The notes beneath the pieces are model-generated. The model saw only the letters and a program-made list of their open reading frames with translations, did not search any database and was not told the DNA's origin. This document shows positions 1-7,159 of a DNA stretch of 34,252 bases, one piece after another (within the stretch, counting starts at the first letter, position 1; every line of letters starts with the position of its first letter). This stretch comes from Clostridiales bacterium (lineage in GTDB: Bacteria; Bacillota; Clostridia; Christensenellales; Aristaeellaceae): contig JAAYEI010000018.1 in assembly GCA_012728815.1 (NCBI GenBank), forward strand, positions 1-34,252. Reading direction: 5' to 3'. Both the position numbers and the translations under genes were made by a program.

Positions 1-107
1 CAATGGCGAAGGGGATCACCTGTACCCATCCCGAACACAGAAGTTAAGCCCTTCAGCGCCGATGGTACTTGGCTGGAAACGGCCCGGAAGAGTAGGTCGC
101 CGCCGGT
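1..107 (+). rRNA. 5S ribosomal RNA, 3' part (5' end cut by window)
   Basis: The sequence carries the conserved 5S core CCCGAACACAGAAGTTAAG near 32-50 and the closing segment GAGTAGGTCGCCGCCGG near 90-106. Compared with a usual length near 117 nt, roughly the first 10-15 bases are missing, so the gene begins just before the window. It is followed within ten bases by a strong hairpin and T run, as expected for the last gene of an rRNA operon. The 3' end is estimated from the homologous end, not measured. Confidence 0.95.
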
Positions 108-113
108 CTCCAC

Positions 114-140
114 AGACTCCCCGGAAACGGGGAGTCTTTT
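114..140 (+). terminator. Rho-independent terminator of the rRNA operon
   Basis: A perfect 10-bp stem (AGACTCCCCG / CGGGGAGTCT) with a GAAA tetraloop at 124-127 is followed by TTTT. It lies immediately after the 5S gene and would end the rRNA transcript. Confidence 0.93.
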
Positions 141-150
141 CATGCGGTGG

Positions 151-180
151 TTGTGCTGCAGGCGGTATCTGTGATAAACT
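151..180 (+). promoter_or_regulatory. Probable sigma-A promoter for the RseC-like gene
   Basis: A -35-like TTGTGC at 151-156 is separated by 18 bases from TAAACT at 175-180, which has an upstream TG (extended -10). Transcription would start near 187 and the gene starts at 204. It sits just after the rRNA terminator, so the next gene needs its own promoter. Confidence 0.55.
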
Positions 181-203
181 GAACGCAGTGCAGAAAGGGA
201 CAT

Positions 204-641
204 ATGATTCGGAGCGGAAAAGTGGTTGCGGCGCAGGGGAATACCCTGAAGGTGTGCTTTAGCAGGCTTGAGGCCTGCGATTCCTGCAACCTGTGCGGCA
301 GCAGCCGCAACGACACCACGGTGACCATCAGGGGGACAGCCCAGGTTGGGGACCTGGTGGAGGTTGACATGCCTGACAGCCAGGTGCTCAAAGTATCCCT
401 GCTGGCGTATGCCCTGCCCCTGCTGGGGCTGCTGCTGGGGCTGTGGCTGGGCAACCAGCTCTTCCCCGGACAGGAGCTGGCCGTGCTGCTGTGCGGGCTG
501 GCTGCCCTGGGGCTCAGCCTGCTGGGGCTGAAGCGGTTGGATGGCCGCCTGGGGCTGAACGCAAACTGGCAACCGCGGCTCATCGCCGTGCTGCCGCCTG
601 GTGCAGACCAGGAAGCCACCGGAAACCCGGTGGCTGAATAA
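204..641 (+). CDS. RseC/MucC-like SoxR-reducing system protein
   Basis: A 145-residue small membrane protein. The N-terminal part carries a cysteine cluster (C18, C25, C28, C31) typical of RseC-type proteins, followed by two hydrophobic segments near residues 64-86 and 92-110. The family is linked to redox sensing and is often found near Rnf or electron-transfer genes, although no such genes lie nearby here. The ATG start is preceded by AAAGGGA at 194-200. It stands alone between the rRNA terminator and the RNase J gene and may be co-transcribed with the latter, as no terminator with a T run separates them. The exact function in this organism is unknown; the family assignment is from the Cys pattern and topology. 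Confidence 0.75.
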   Translation: MIRSGKVVAAQGNTLKVCFSRLEACDSCNLCGSSRNDTTVTIRGTAQVGDLVEVDMPDSQVLKVSLLAYALPLLGLLLGLWLGNQLFPGQELAVLLCGLAALGLSLLGLKRLDGRLGLNANWQPRLIAVLPPGADQEATGNPVAE

Positions 642-652
642 GAAAACAAGGC

Positions 653-705
653 GCCAGGCGTTGCCTGGCTGTTGAAGATTTGTTGGCCGGCAGTACCTGC
701 CGGCC
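653..705 (+). promoter_or_regulatory. Two hairpins in the RNase J leader, the second abutting the RBS
   Basis: Hairpin 1 is GCCAGGC/GCCTGGC (653-659 / 663-669). Hairpin 2 is a perfect 9-bp GC-rich stem, GGCCGGCAG/CTGCCGGCC (685-693 / 697-705), with a TAC loop. The Shine-Dalgarno AAGGAGG begins at 707, one base after hairpin 2. Neither hairpin has a T run, so they do not look like terminators. A role in controlling translation or decay of the rnj mRNA is an inference. Confidence 0.6.
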
Positions 706-718
706 CAAGGAGGAAACT

Positions 719-2383
719 GTGTCAACAACACAAAAATTGAAGATACTGCCACTGGGCGGCATTGATGAAATCGGCAAGAACATCACGGTGTTTGAGTATG
801 GCGATGACATCATCGTGATGGACTGCGGGAGCATCTTCCCAAAGGAAGACATGCTGGGCATCGACCTGGTCATTCCTGACATCAGCTACCTGGTGGCCAA
901 CAGGCACCGGGTGCGCGGCTTTGTGTTCACCCACGGTCATGAGGACCACATCGGCGCCACCCCCTATGTACTGGACAAGATTCCGGCACCCATCTACGGC
1001 TCTGGCCTCACCCTGGCGCTGATTGAGAACAAGCTCAAGGAGCACCGCATCACCAAGTACCAGGCCATCCCGGTCAAGCCGCGGGAAACCATCAAGCTGG
1101 GCAGCTTCTCCGTGCAGTTCATCCGGGTGAACCACTCGATCGCTGGCGCCTATGCCCTGGCCATTACCTGCCCGGCGGGCACCGTGGTGGCCACGGGGGA
1201 CTTCAAGATTGACTTCACCCCGGCCACCGGGGAGGTCACTGACCTGAGCACCCTGGCCGCCATCGGTGAGCGGGGCTGCCTGGCCCTGCTGGCTGACAGC
1301 ACCAACGTGGAGCGCCCCGGCTACACCATGAGTGAGCGCAAGGTGGCCGAGACCTTCAACCAGCAGATTTCCAGCGCCCGGGGCCGGGTCATCATCGCGA
1401 TGTTCGCCAGCAACATCCACCGGGTCCAGCAGGTGGTGGACTGCGCGGTCAGCTACGGCCGCAAGATATGCTTTATTGGCCGCAGCATGATCAACGTGAG
1501 TACCGTGGCCATGGACCTGGGCTACCTCAACGTGCCCCGGGAGAGCCTCATTGAAATGGACGACCTGGACCGCTACCGGGATGAGCACATTCTGGTGCTC
1601 ACCACCGGCTCCCAGGGGGAGCCCATGTCCGGCCTCACGCGCATGGCCTTTGCCGAGCACCGCAAGCTGCAGATCAAGCAGTCCGACAAGGTGATCATCT
1701 CCGCAACCCCCATCCCTGGCAACGAGATTTTTGTGTCCCGGGTGATCAACCAGCTCTACCGCTGCGGCGCCGAGGTCATTTATGAGGCGCTGGCTGAGGT
1801 GCACGTGTCCGGCCATGCCCGCCAGGAGGAGCTCAAGCTGATGCACACCCTGGTGCGGCCCAAGTACTTCCTGCCGGTCCACGGCGAGTACCGCATGCTC
1901 TGGCAGCATGCCGAGCTGGCCGAGTCCCTGGGCACCCCGCGGGAGAACATCGTGCTGCCGGAGGCCGGGCAGATTGTGGCCATGAACCAGGACAGTCTGA
2001 GCATCGAGGGCGTGGTGCCCACCGGCACCATCCTGATTGACGGCCTGGGCATTGGCGATGTGGGCAACGTGGTGCTGCGCGACCGCAAGCACCTGAGCCA
2101 GGAGGGCCTGATCATCGTGGCCATGGCCTTTGACCGCACGCATGACACCCTCATTTCCGGCCCCGACATCATCTCCCGCGGCTTCGTGTTTGTGCGCGAG
2201 AACGAGGACCTGATTGAGGAATCCCGGGAGGTGGTGCGCCGCATCATTGACTCCTATGAGCGCATCTCCGGCTCGGACTGGCCGGCTATCAAAAACCGCA
2301 TCAAGGATGAGCTGCGCCGCTTCCTGAACGAAAAGATCAAGCGCAACCCCATGATTTTGCCTGTGATTGTTGATCTGGGCTGA
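719..2383 (+). CDS. rnj: Ribonuclease J
   Basis: A metallo-beta-lactamase/beta-CASP ribonuclease that combines endonuclease and 5'-to-3' exonuclease activity and is central to mRNA decay and rRNA maturation in Bacillota. The catalytic signature HGHEDHIG is at residues 72-79, giving the zinc ligands H72, H74, D76 and H77. Further family motifs include ADSTNVERPG and the C-terminal PVHGEYRM stretch. I choose the GTG at 719 because AAGGAGG (707-713) lies five bases upstream. This gives 554 residues, the usual family length; an in-frame TTG at 680 would place the RBS inside the gene. Only one RNase J is seen here, so J1 versus J2 cannot be assigned. The 5' leader holds two hairpins. Confidence 0.97.
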   Translation: MSTTQKLKILPLGGIDEIGKNITVFEYGDDIIVMDCGSIFPKEDMLGIDLVIPDISYLVANRHRVRGFVFTHGHEDHIGATPYVLDKIPAPIYGSGLTLALIENKLKEHRITKYQAIPVKPRETIKLGSFSVQFIRVNHSIAGAYALAITCPAGTVVATGDFKIDFTPATGEVTDLSTLAAIGERGCLALLADSTNVERPGYTMSERKVAETFNQQISSARGRVIIAMFASNIHRVQQVVDCAVSYGRKICFIGRSMINVSTVAMDLGYLNVPRESLIEMDDLDRYRDEHILVLTTGSQGEPMSGLTRMAFAEHRKLQIKQSDKVIISATPIPGNEIFVSRVINQLYRCGAEVIYEALAEVHVSGHARQEELKLMHTLVRPKYFLPVHGEYRMLWQHAELAESLGTPRENIVLPEAGQIVAMNQDSLSIEGVVPTGTILIDGLGIGDVGNVVLRDRKHLSQEGLIIVAMAFDRTHDTLISGPDIISRGFVFVRENEDLIEESREVVRRIIDSYERISGSDWPAIKNRIKDELRRFLNEKIKRNPMILPVIVDLG

Positions 2384-2395
2384 GTGTGTTAGAAT
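2367..2395 (+). promoter_or_regulatory. Probable promoter of the ylbF-mltG operon
   Basis: TTGTTG at 2367-2372, a 17-base spacer and TAGAAT at 2390-2395, preceded by TG (extended -10). The promoter straddles the end of rnj. The predicted start, near 2402, falls at the foot of the hairpin at 2401-2437. Confidence 0.55.
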
Positions 2396-2400
2396 CACCC

Positions 2401-2441
2401 TGCCGCGGTCTCCCGCCCAAGGGCCGGGGTCGCGGCATTTT
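2401..2441 (+). terminator. Hairpin with T run after rnj: terminator, possibly also a 5' cap hairpin for ylbF mRNA
   Basis: The arms TGCCGCG (2401-2407) and CGCGGCA (2431-2437) pair perfectly. The interior is GC-rich and partly paired (CCC near 2416 with GGG near 2421), and TTTT follows at 2438-2441. It can end the rnj transcript. It also coincides with the predicted 5' end of the next transcript. Confidence 0.7.
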
Positions 2442-2458
2442 ACATTGAGAGGTTCGCC

Positions 2459-2806
2459 ATGAATTATGATGCCGCCCACGAGCTGGCCAGACAAATCAGC
2501 CAGTCCAGCGAAGTGCGCGAGTACCAGCGCCTCAAGGAGCTGGTGGAGGAGAGCGAAACCACCCGCGCGCTCCTCAAGGAGTACAAGCGCCTGCAGATGA
2601 CGGTGCAGATGGCCGCGATGTCCGGCCAATCGGTGCCCACAGAAGAAATGGGGCGCTTCCAGTCCATTTCTTCCCTACTCTACGGGGGCACGGACACCTC
2701 CCAGTTCCTGCTCGCCGAGATGCGTTTGCAGCAGGCGCTGGCTGACATCTACAGCATCATCGCCAGTGCGGCGGGCGTCCAGCTGGACCTGCCCGGGTTG
2801 GAGTAA
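2459..2806 (+). CDS. YlbF/YmcA-family regulator
   Basis: A 115-residue, mostly helical, charged protein of the YlbF/YmcA family (Com_YlbF). In Bacillus subtilis YlbF, YmcA and YaaT form a complex that steers RNase Y and affects competence, sporulation and biofilm formation. The helical N-terminal half (ELARQISQSSEVREYQRLKE) and the QQALADIYSII segment near the C-terminus fit the family. The ATG at 2459 has a GAGAGG ribosome site about ten bases upstream. The gene follows RNase J and precedes mltG by three bases. Whether it is the YlbF or the YmcA orthologue cannot be told from sequence alone. Confidence 0.85.
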   Translation: MNYDAAHELARQISQSSEVREYQRLKELVEESETTRALLKEYKRLQMTVQMAAMSGQSVPTEEMGRFQSISSLLYGGTDTSQFLLAEMRLQQALADIYSIIASAAGVQLDLPGLE

Positions 2807-2809
2807 GCA

Positions 2810-3997
2810 ATGCGCCGGCGGGAGGACCTGGACTACACCCATGATTCCCTGGTGGAGGAGCGCGAGTACGGCCTGTACTGGTACAGCTGGCTGTGGAACC
2901 TGGTGCGCCCGGTTTTGGTGTTCGTCAGCGCGCTGCTGCTGCTCATCGGCCTTGTATCCTACGGCTGGGGGCGCATCAGCGCCGTCTTCATCGACCCGGT
3001 GGACAAGGCGGACACCCAGCCGGTTGCCTTCACCGTTGCCGCAGGCGACAGCCTGACCCGGGTTTCCAACAACCTGGAAAGCCAAAACCTCATCCGCAAC
3101 CGTTCGGTATTCAAATATTTCGCGGATTTCATGGGCTTTGGCCAGAAGATCCAGGCGGGGGAGTACACCCTGAGCCGCAGCATGACCATCAACCAGATTG
3201 CCGACCAGCTCACCAGCGGGGATGGCCGGCCCATCGTGCGCAACATCACCGTCATCCCGGGATGGAATGTGGAAACCATTGCGGACTATCTGGTGAAGGA
3301 AGGCGCGATACCAGACCGCGCCGCCTTCCTGGACAAGGCCAGGACAGGCGCTGATTTCGCGGATTACTACTACATCGCGGATGTCTTGGCCGCCCGCGGG
3401 GCCGCCCAGCGCAAGTATGTGCTGGAAGGCTACCTGTCCCCGGACACCTACGAGGTCTATACCGATGCCAGCGTGGATGACATCATCAAGAAGCTGCTCT
3501 CCCAGACCGAGGCGGTCTTCAAGGAGCCGCTGCACGCGCGGGCGGAGGAGCTGGGCATGAGCATGGACCAGGTAATCACCCTGGCCTCGCTGATTGAAAA
3601 AGAGGGCAAGACAGCGGATTTTGCCAAAGTGTCCGCCGTGTTTCACGGCCGCCTGCGGCAGAACATGGCTCTGGGCAGCGACGTGACCATCAAATATGTG
3701 TCCGGCACCACGCGCATGGCGCTGACCCGGGAGGACCTGGGCCTGGACTCCCCGTACAACACCTACACCCACAAGGGCCTGCCGCCAGGTCCCATCTGCA
3801 GCCCCTCGCCTGCGGCCATCCAGGCGGCGCTGCATCCGGATGAGCAGTTCCTGCAGGAAGGCTTCCTGTATTTCTGTTCCAAGGACCCCAACACAGGGGA
3901 GCTGCACTTCTCCAAAACCCTGGCTGAGCATGAGTACGCGGTCAGCGTCTACGCGCCGCTGTGGGAGGCCTACGACAAACGGACCAACGCGCAGTGA
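2810..3997 (+). CDS. mltG: Endolytic murein transglycosylase MltG
   Basis: A 395-residue YceG/MltG protein that cleaves nascent peptidoglycan strands and sets glycan length during cell-wall growth. A cytoplasmic N-terminal stretch is followed by one membrane segment (about residues 33-52), a LysM-like region (VAAGDSLTRVSNNLESQNLI, 76-95) and the catalytic domain. LEGYLSPDTYEV lies at 205-216, and LASLIEKEG at 258-266 holds the predicted catalytic E263. The C-terminal NTYTHKGLPPGPICSPS signature is intact. It starts three bases after ylbF with GGAG upstream, and its TGA overlaps the next gene's GTG start. Length and motifs match a full, active enzyme. Confidence 0.96.
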   Translation: MRRREDLDYTHDSLVEEREYGLYWYSWLWNLVRPVLVFVSALLLLIGLVSYGWGRISAVFIDPVDKADTQPVAFTVAAGDSLTRVSNNLESQNLIRNRSVFKYFADFMGFGQKIQAGEYTLSRSMTINQIADQLTSGDGRPIVRNITVIPGWNVETIADYLVKEGAIPDRAAFLDKARTGADFADYYYIADVLAARGAAQRKYVLEGYLSPDTYEVYTDASVDDIIKKLLSQTEAVFKEPLHARAEELGMSMDQVITLASLIEKEGKTADFAKVSAVFHGRLRQNMALGSDVTIKYVSGTTRMALTREDLGLDSPYNTYTHKGLPPGPICSPSPAAIQAALHPDEQFLQEGFLYFCSKDPNTGELHFSKTLAEHEYAVSVYAPLWEAYDKRTNAQ

Positions 3998-4908
3998 GCC
4001 GGGATGGTTTGCTGCTTCGCATAGGGCCCGCCGGCAACTCAGAGAGCTTTTACGCCGCGGGCTATCAGCAGACGGTGGACACCTTCGCCTGGCAACAGGC
4101 GAATTTTGGGCTGGACGCCTTTGAACTGCCCTTTGGCCGGGGCATCAGCATGTCCGCGGACACCGCAAGCCGCATTGGCCAGGCCGCGCGGGCGGCGGGG
4201 GTGTCGCTCAGCGCCCACGCGCCCTACTACATCAACCTGGCCAACCCTGACCCGGAGCTGGCTGAGCGCAGCATCCAGTACATCCTGCGCACTGCGCGGC
4301 TGCTGCAGCTGGCCGGTGGCCAGCGGGTGGTGGTGCATGTGGGTTCCCCCAAGGGGCAGGAGCGGGCAGCGGCCATGGCCCTGTGCACCGCGCGGTTGAA
4401 GCAGGCACGGGCAGAACTGGTGGACCAGGGCCTGGGCCAGGTACACCTGTGCCTGGAAACCATGGGGCGCCCCAGCGTGCTGGGCACGCTGGAGGAGGTG
4501 CTGCGCCTGGTGCAGGTGGATGATTCCTTCCTGCCCTGCGTGGATTTTGCCCACCTGCACGCCATCAGCCAGGGAGCCATGCTGGATGAGGCCGCCTTCG
4601 CCCGGGTACTGGACCTGTTGGAGGCCGCCCTGGGCTGGGAGCGCGCGCGGCTGGCCCACATGCATTTCTCCCGCATTGAGTATGGCGCCAAGGGTGAAAT
4701 CCGCCACAAAACCTTTGATGACCTGGATTTTGGGCCGGACTTTGCCCATCTGGCGCCTCTGCTGGCCAACAGACGCTATGCCGGTACCTTGATCTGCGAG
4801 AGCCGCGGCACCATGGCTGAGGACGCCTCGGCCATGCGCCAGGCACTGCTGGCACTTCAGGTGGATACGTCCGCCTTTGAAACCTTGTCAAACCCACACT
4901 TTTTGTAG
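3994..4908 (+). CDS. Endonuclease IV-like TIM-barrel protein (AP endonuclease family 2)
   Basis: A 304-residue TIM-barrel protein related to deoxyribonuclease IV (Nfo), a zinc enzyme that cuts DNA at abasic sites. Most metal-ligand motifs of Nfo are visible in order: H in LSAHAPYY, H in VVVHVGS, E in CLETMG, D and H in CVDFAHLHA, H in HMHFSRIEY, H in EIRHKTF and E in LICESRG. The Asp of the Nfo D-x-H motif is Ile here. I start at GTG 3994, which overlaps the mltG stop (GTGA); an upstream in-frame GTG at 3961 would lie inside mltG. The context suggests translational coupling to mltG. It could be a DNA-repair nuclease or a TIM-barrel relative acting on another substrate. Confidence 0.8.
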   Translation: MSRDGLLLRIGPAGNSESFYAAGYQQTVDTFAWQQANFGLDAFELPFGRGISMSADTASRIGQAARAAGVSLSAHAPYYINLANPDPELAERSIQYILRTARLLQLAGGQRVVVHVGSPKGQERAAAMALCTARLKQARAELVDQGLGQVHLCLETMGRPSVLGTLEEVLRLVQVDDSFLPCVDFAHLHAISQGAMLDEAAFARVLDLLEAALGWERARLAHMHFSRIEYGAKGEIRHKTFDDLDFGPDFAHLAPLLANRRYAGTLICESRGTMAEDASAMRQALLALQVDTSAFETLSNPHFL

Positions 4909-4925
4909 CAAGTCCCGGGATCTTG

Positions 4926-4934
4926 TGCTATACT
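4926..4934 (+). promoter_or_regulatory. Extended -10 promoter for the Xaa-Pro peptidase-efp operon
   Basis: TGCTATACT reads as TGN plus TATACT. No good -35 lies at normal spacing; TTGTAG at 4903 is 20 bases away. It begins 18 bases after the preceding stop codon, and transcription would start near 4941. Confidence 0.55.
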
Positions 4935-4964
4935 CCCATTGGATTTCAACAAGGAGCGGCACGC

Positions 4965-6032
4965 ATGAGCAGGGTCCAACACCTCATCAGCGCGGTCGGT
5001 ATGCAGGCGGACACCGGCATACTGATTCACAAACCATCCAACATCTTTTACCTCAGCGGCTATACCGGCGAGGGCCTGCTGGTCCTCACGCGGGACATGC
5101 TGGCCATTGTGACTGATTTCCGCTATGTGGAGCAGGCCCAGCAGCAGGCGCCCGGCTTTTCCGTGCACGCCATCACCAGCACGGTCAACCATGCGCAGAT
5201 GGCCGCCAGCCTGCTCAAGCCCGCGGGCATCCGCCGCGTGCTGTATGAGGATGACCAGGTCACGGTGCGCGAGGGCCAGCGCCTGGCGCAGGCCCTGGGC
5301 GACATGCGGCTGGACAGCCTGGACAACCAGCCCGAAGCCCTGCGCCAGATCAAGGACGAGGCCGAAATCGCCCTGATTGAGAAGGCTTGCCAGATTTCCA
5401 GCCAGGCCTATGAGTACATCTGTGAGCAGATCAAGCCCGGCATGAGCGAGCTGCTCATCAAGCGGCTGCTGGAGAACCGGCTGCTGGAGCTGGGCGCGCA
5501 GGAGACCTCCTTCAGCTCCATCGTGGCCTCCGGCCCCAATGGCTCCCTGCCCCACGGCATCCCGGGCGCGCGGCAGGTGCAGGCGGGGGACATGATCACG
5601 CTGGATTTTGGCGCCCGCTACCAGGGCTATTGCGCGGACATGACCCGCACCATCAGCCTGGGGCAGCCCTCCGCCAAAATGAAGGAAATCTTTGACATCG
5701 TGCTGGACGCGCAGCAAGCCAGCCAGCAGGCGCTGGCGCCGGGCAAGGGCTGCCGCGAGGTGGACGCCATCGCGCGGGACTTGATTGGCAAGGCGGGCTA
5801 TGGCGAGCACTTTGGCCACGGGCTGGGGCATGCGGTGGGCATCGACATCCATGAGAACCCGCGGCTGAGCCCCACCTGTGATGACACGCTTCAACCCGGC
5901 CATGTGGTGACGGTGGAGCCGGGCATCTACCTGCCGGGTGTTGGCGGGGTGCGGATTGAAAACACCTGTGTCATCACGCAGGATGGGGCGCGCAGCCTGG
6001 TGGGCGTGCCCAGGGAACTGCGCGTATTATAA
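4965..6032 (+). CDS. M24B Xaa-Pro aminopeptidase / dipeptidase
   Basis: A 355-residue 'pita-bread' metallopeptidase that removes or splits residues next to proline in the cytoplasm. The N-terminal creatinase-like domain (about 1-130) is followed by the M24 catalytic domain. All five dimetal ligands are in place: D in TLDFGARY, D in CADMTRT, H in HGLGHAVG, E in TVEPGIY and E in VRIENTC. The ATG at 4965 is chosen because AAGGAG sits at 4951-4956; the open frame extends upstream but without a ribosome site. The yqhT-efp neighbourhood of Bacillus is reproduced, as efp follows 28 bases later. Xaa-Pro aminopeptidase and Xaa-Pro dipeptidase cannot be separated from sequence alone. Confidence 0.93.
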   Translation: MSRVQHLISAVGMQADTGILIHKPSNIFYLSGYTGEGLLVLTRDMLAIVTDFRYVEQAQQQAPGFSVHAITSTVNHAQMAASLLKPAGIRRVLYEDDQVTVREGQRLAQALGDMRLDSLDNQPEALRQIKDEAEIALIEKACQISSQAYEYICEQIKPGMSELLIKRLLENRLLELGAQETSFSSIVASGPNGSLPHGIPGARQVQAGDMITLDFGARYQGYCADMTRTISLGQPSAKMKEIFDIVLDAQQASQQALAPGKGCREVDAIARDLIGKAGYGEHFGHGLGHAVGIDIHENPRLSPTCDDTLQPGHVVTVEPGIYLPGVGGVRIENTCVITQDGARSLVGVPRELRVL

Positions 6033-6060
6033 CGGACAGATTAGTATTGGAGGACGGGAC

Positions 6061-6618
6061 ATGATCACGGCGAGCGATTTTCGAAAAGGCATCACCATTG
6101 AGTGGGAAGACGGCGTATGGAACATTGTGGATTTCCAGCACGTCAAGCCGGGCAAGGGCGCGGCGTTTGTGCGCACTAAGATCAAGAACATCATGACAGG
6201 CGCCGTGATTGAACGCACCTTCAACCCCACGGACAAGATGCCCCGCGCCATCATCGAGACCAAGGAGATGCAGTACCTCTACAACGACGGGGACCTGTAT
6301 TACTTCATGGACCTGGAAACCTTTGAGCAGCTGCCCCTCAACCGCAGCCAGGTGGAGGACGCGGTGCAGTTCGTGAAGGAAAACTCCAACGTCAACATCC
6401 GCTTCTTCAAGGGCGCCGCCTTTTCGGTGGAAGCGCCCAACTTCGTGAACCTGGAGATTACCGACACAGAGCCCGGCTTCAAGGGCGACACCGCTTCCAC
6501 CACCTACAAGCCCGCCATCACCGAAACCGGCTTCCAGCTGATGGTGCCCCTGTTCATCAACATCGGCGATGTGGTCACGGTGGACACCCGCACCGGCGAG
6601 TACCTCTCCCGCGCCTGA
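6061..6618 (+). CDS. efp: Translation elongation factor P
   Basis: A 185-residue EF-P, exactly the usual length, which binds between the P and E sites and helps ribosomes through polyproline stretches. The tip loop [13 protein letters not shown] has Lys32 between two glycines, as in the Bacillus-type factor, where this residue is modified. The C-terminal signature ([15 protein letters not shown]) is intact. GGAGG at 6049-6053 precedes the ATG. It is co-directional with a proline peptidase gene and a zinc-ribbon gene. No lysine-modifying enzyme (EpmA/B or EarP type) is visible in the window. Confidence 0.98.
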   Translation: MITASDFRKGITIEWEDGVWNIVDFQHVKPGKGAAFVRTKIKNIMTGAVIERTFNPTDKMPRAIIETKEMQYLYNDGDLYYFMDLETFEQLPLNRSQVEDAVQFVKENSNVNIRFFKGAAFSVEAPNFVNLEITDTEPGFKGDTASTTYKPAITETGFQLMVPLFINIGDVVTVDTRTGEYLSRA

Positions 6619-6644
6619 TATACAACCGATTGAAGGAGGATAAC

Positions 6645-7091
6645 ATGAGCGACCTGTCCAAGAAAGTGGAATACCTCAAGGGCCTGGCTGATGGGATGAA
6701 CCTCAAGGAAGACAAGCAGGACCAGCGCTTTTTGCTGAAGATTCTGGAAGTGCTGGAAGAGGTGGCCGAAGGGATTGATGAGCTGTATGAAGTCCAGGAT
6801 GAGATGAACGAATACCTGGAAAACATGGATGAGGACCTGGCCATCCTGGAAGAAATCGTGTTTGAGGACGAAGACGGCTTTGACCTGGATGACCAGGATG
6901 AGGACGACCTGGAAGGCGATTCCGTCATCGAGTACGAATGCCCCCACTGCGGCAGCAAGACCCGGTTTGACATCACTGATTTTGATTTTGATGAGGACTA
7001 CCTCTGCCCCCAGTGCCAGCAGCCCTTCTTTCCCGAGCAGGAAGATGAGGATGAGGACGAGGACGGGGACGAGCCGCAGCCGGACCGTTGA
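6645..7091 (+). CDS. CD1247-type acidic zinc-ribbon protein
   Basis: A 148-residue, strongly acidic protein. The N-terminal ~70 residues form a predicted helical or coiled-coil region (KKVEYLKGLADGM at 6-18, then EVLEEVAEGIDELYEVQDEM), matching the CD1247 N-terminal-domain family of Clostridia. A zinc ribbon follows, with C99-P-H-C102 and C121-P-Q-C124, and the tail is a run of Glu and Asp. The ATG at 6645 is preceded by AAGGAGG (6633-6639); an in-frame TTG at 6630 overlaps that site and is rejected. It starts 26 bases after efp and is probably in the same transcript. No biochemical function is known to me. The acidic, zinc-binding design would suit a nucleic-acid-mimic or RNA polymerase/ribosome-associated factor, but that is speculation. 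Confidence 0.75.
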   Translation: MSDLSKKVEYLKGLADGMNLKEDKQDQRFLLKILEVLEEVAEGIDELYEVQDEMNEYLENMDEDLAILEEIVFEDEDGFDLDDQDEDDLEGDSVIEYECPHCGSKTRFDITDFDFDEDYLCPQCQQPFFPEQEDEDEDEDGDEPQPDR

Positions 7092-7159
7092 GCCAAGCAA
7101 GCCTGCCGGGGGCTGCCGCGCTTGATGGCCTGGCAGCCTCCGTGCTGTTTCATGCATAG

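Noticed and set aside
62..262. A short open frame overlapping the 5S rRNA gene
   Set aside because: It covers the 5S rRNA, its terminator and the start of the next gene, and has no ribosome site.
680..718. TTG at 680 as the start of RNase J
   Set aside because: It would put the AAGGAGG site inside the gene and add a stretch with no similarity to RNase J; the GTG at 719 is properly spaced.
722..2629. A 635-codon open frame on the minus strand opposite rnj
   Set aside because: It mirrors the codon bias of a high-GC gene. It runs across rnj and ylbF, shows no motifs, and has no ribosome site. The plus-strand genes are certain.
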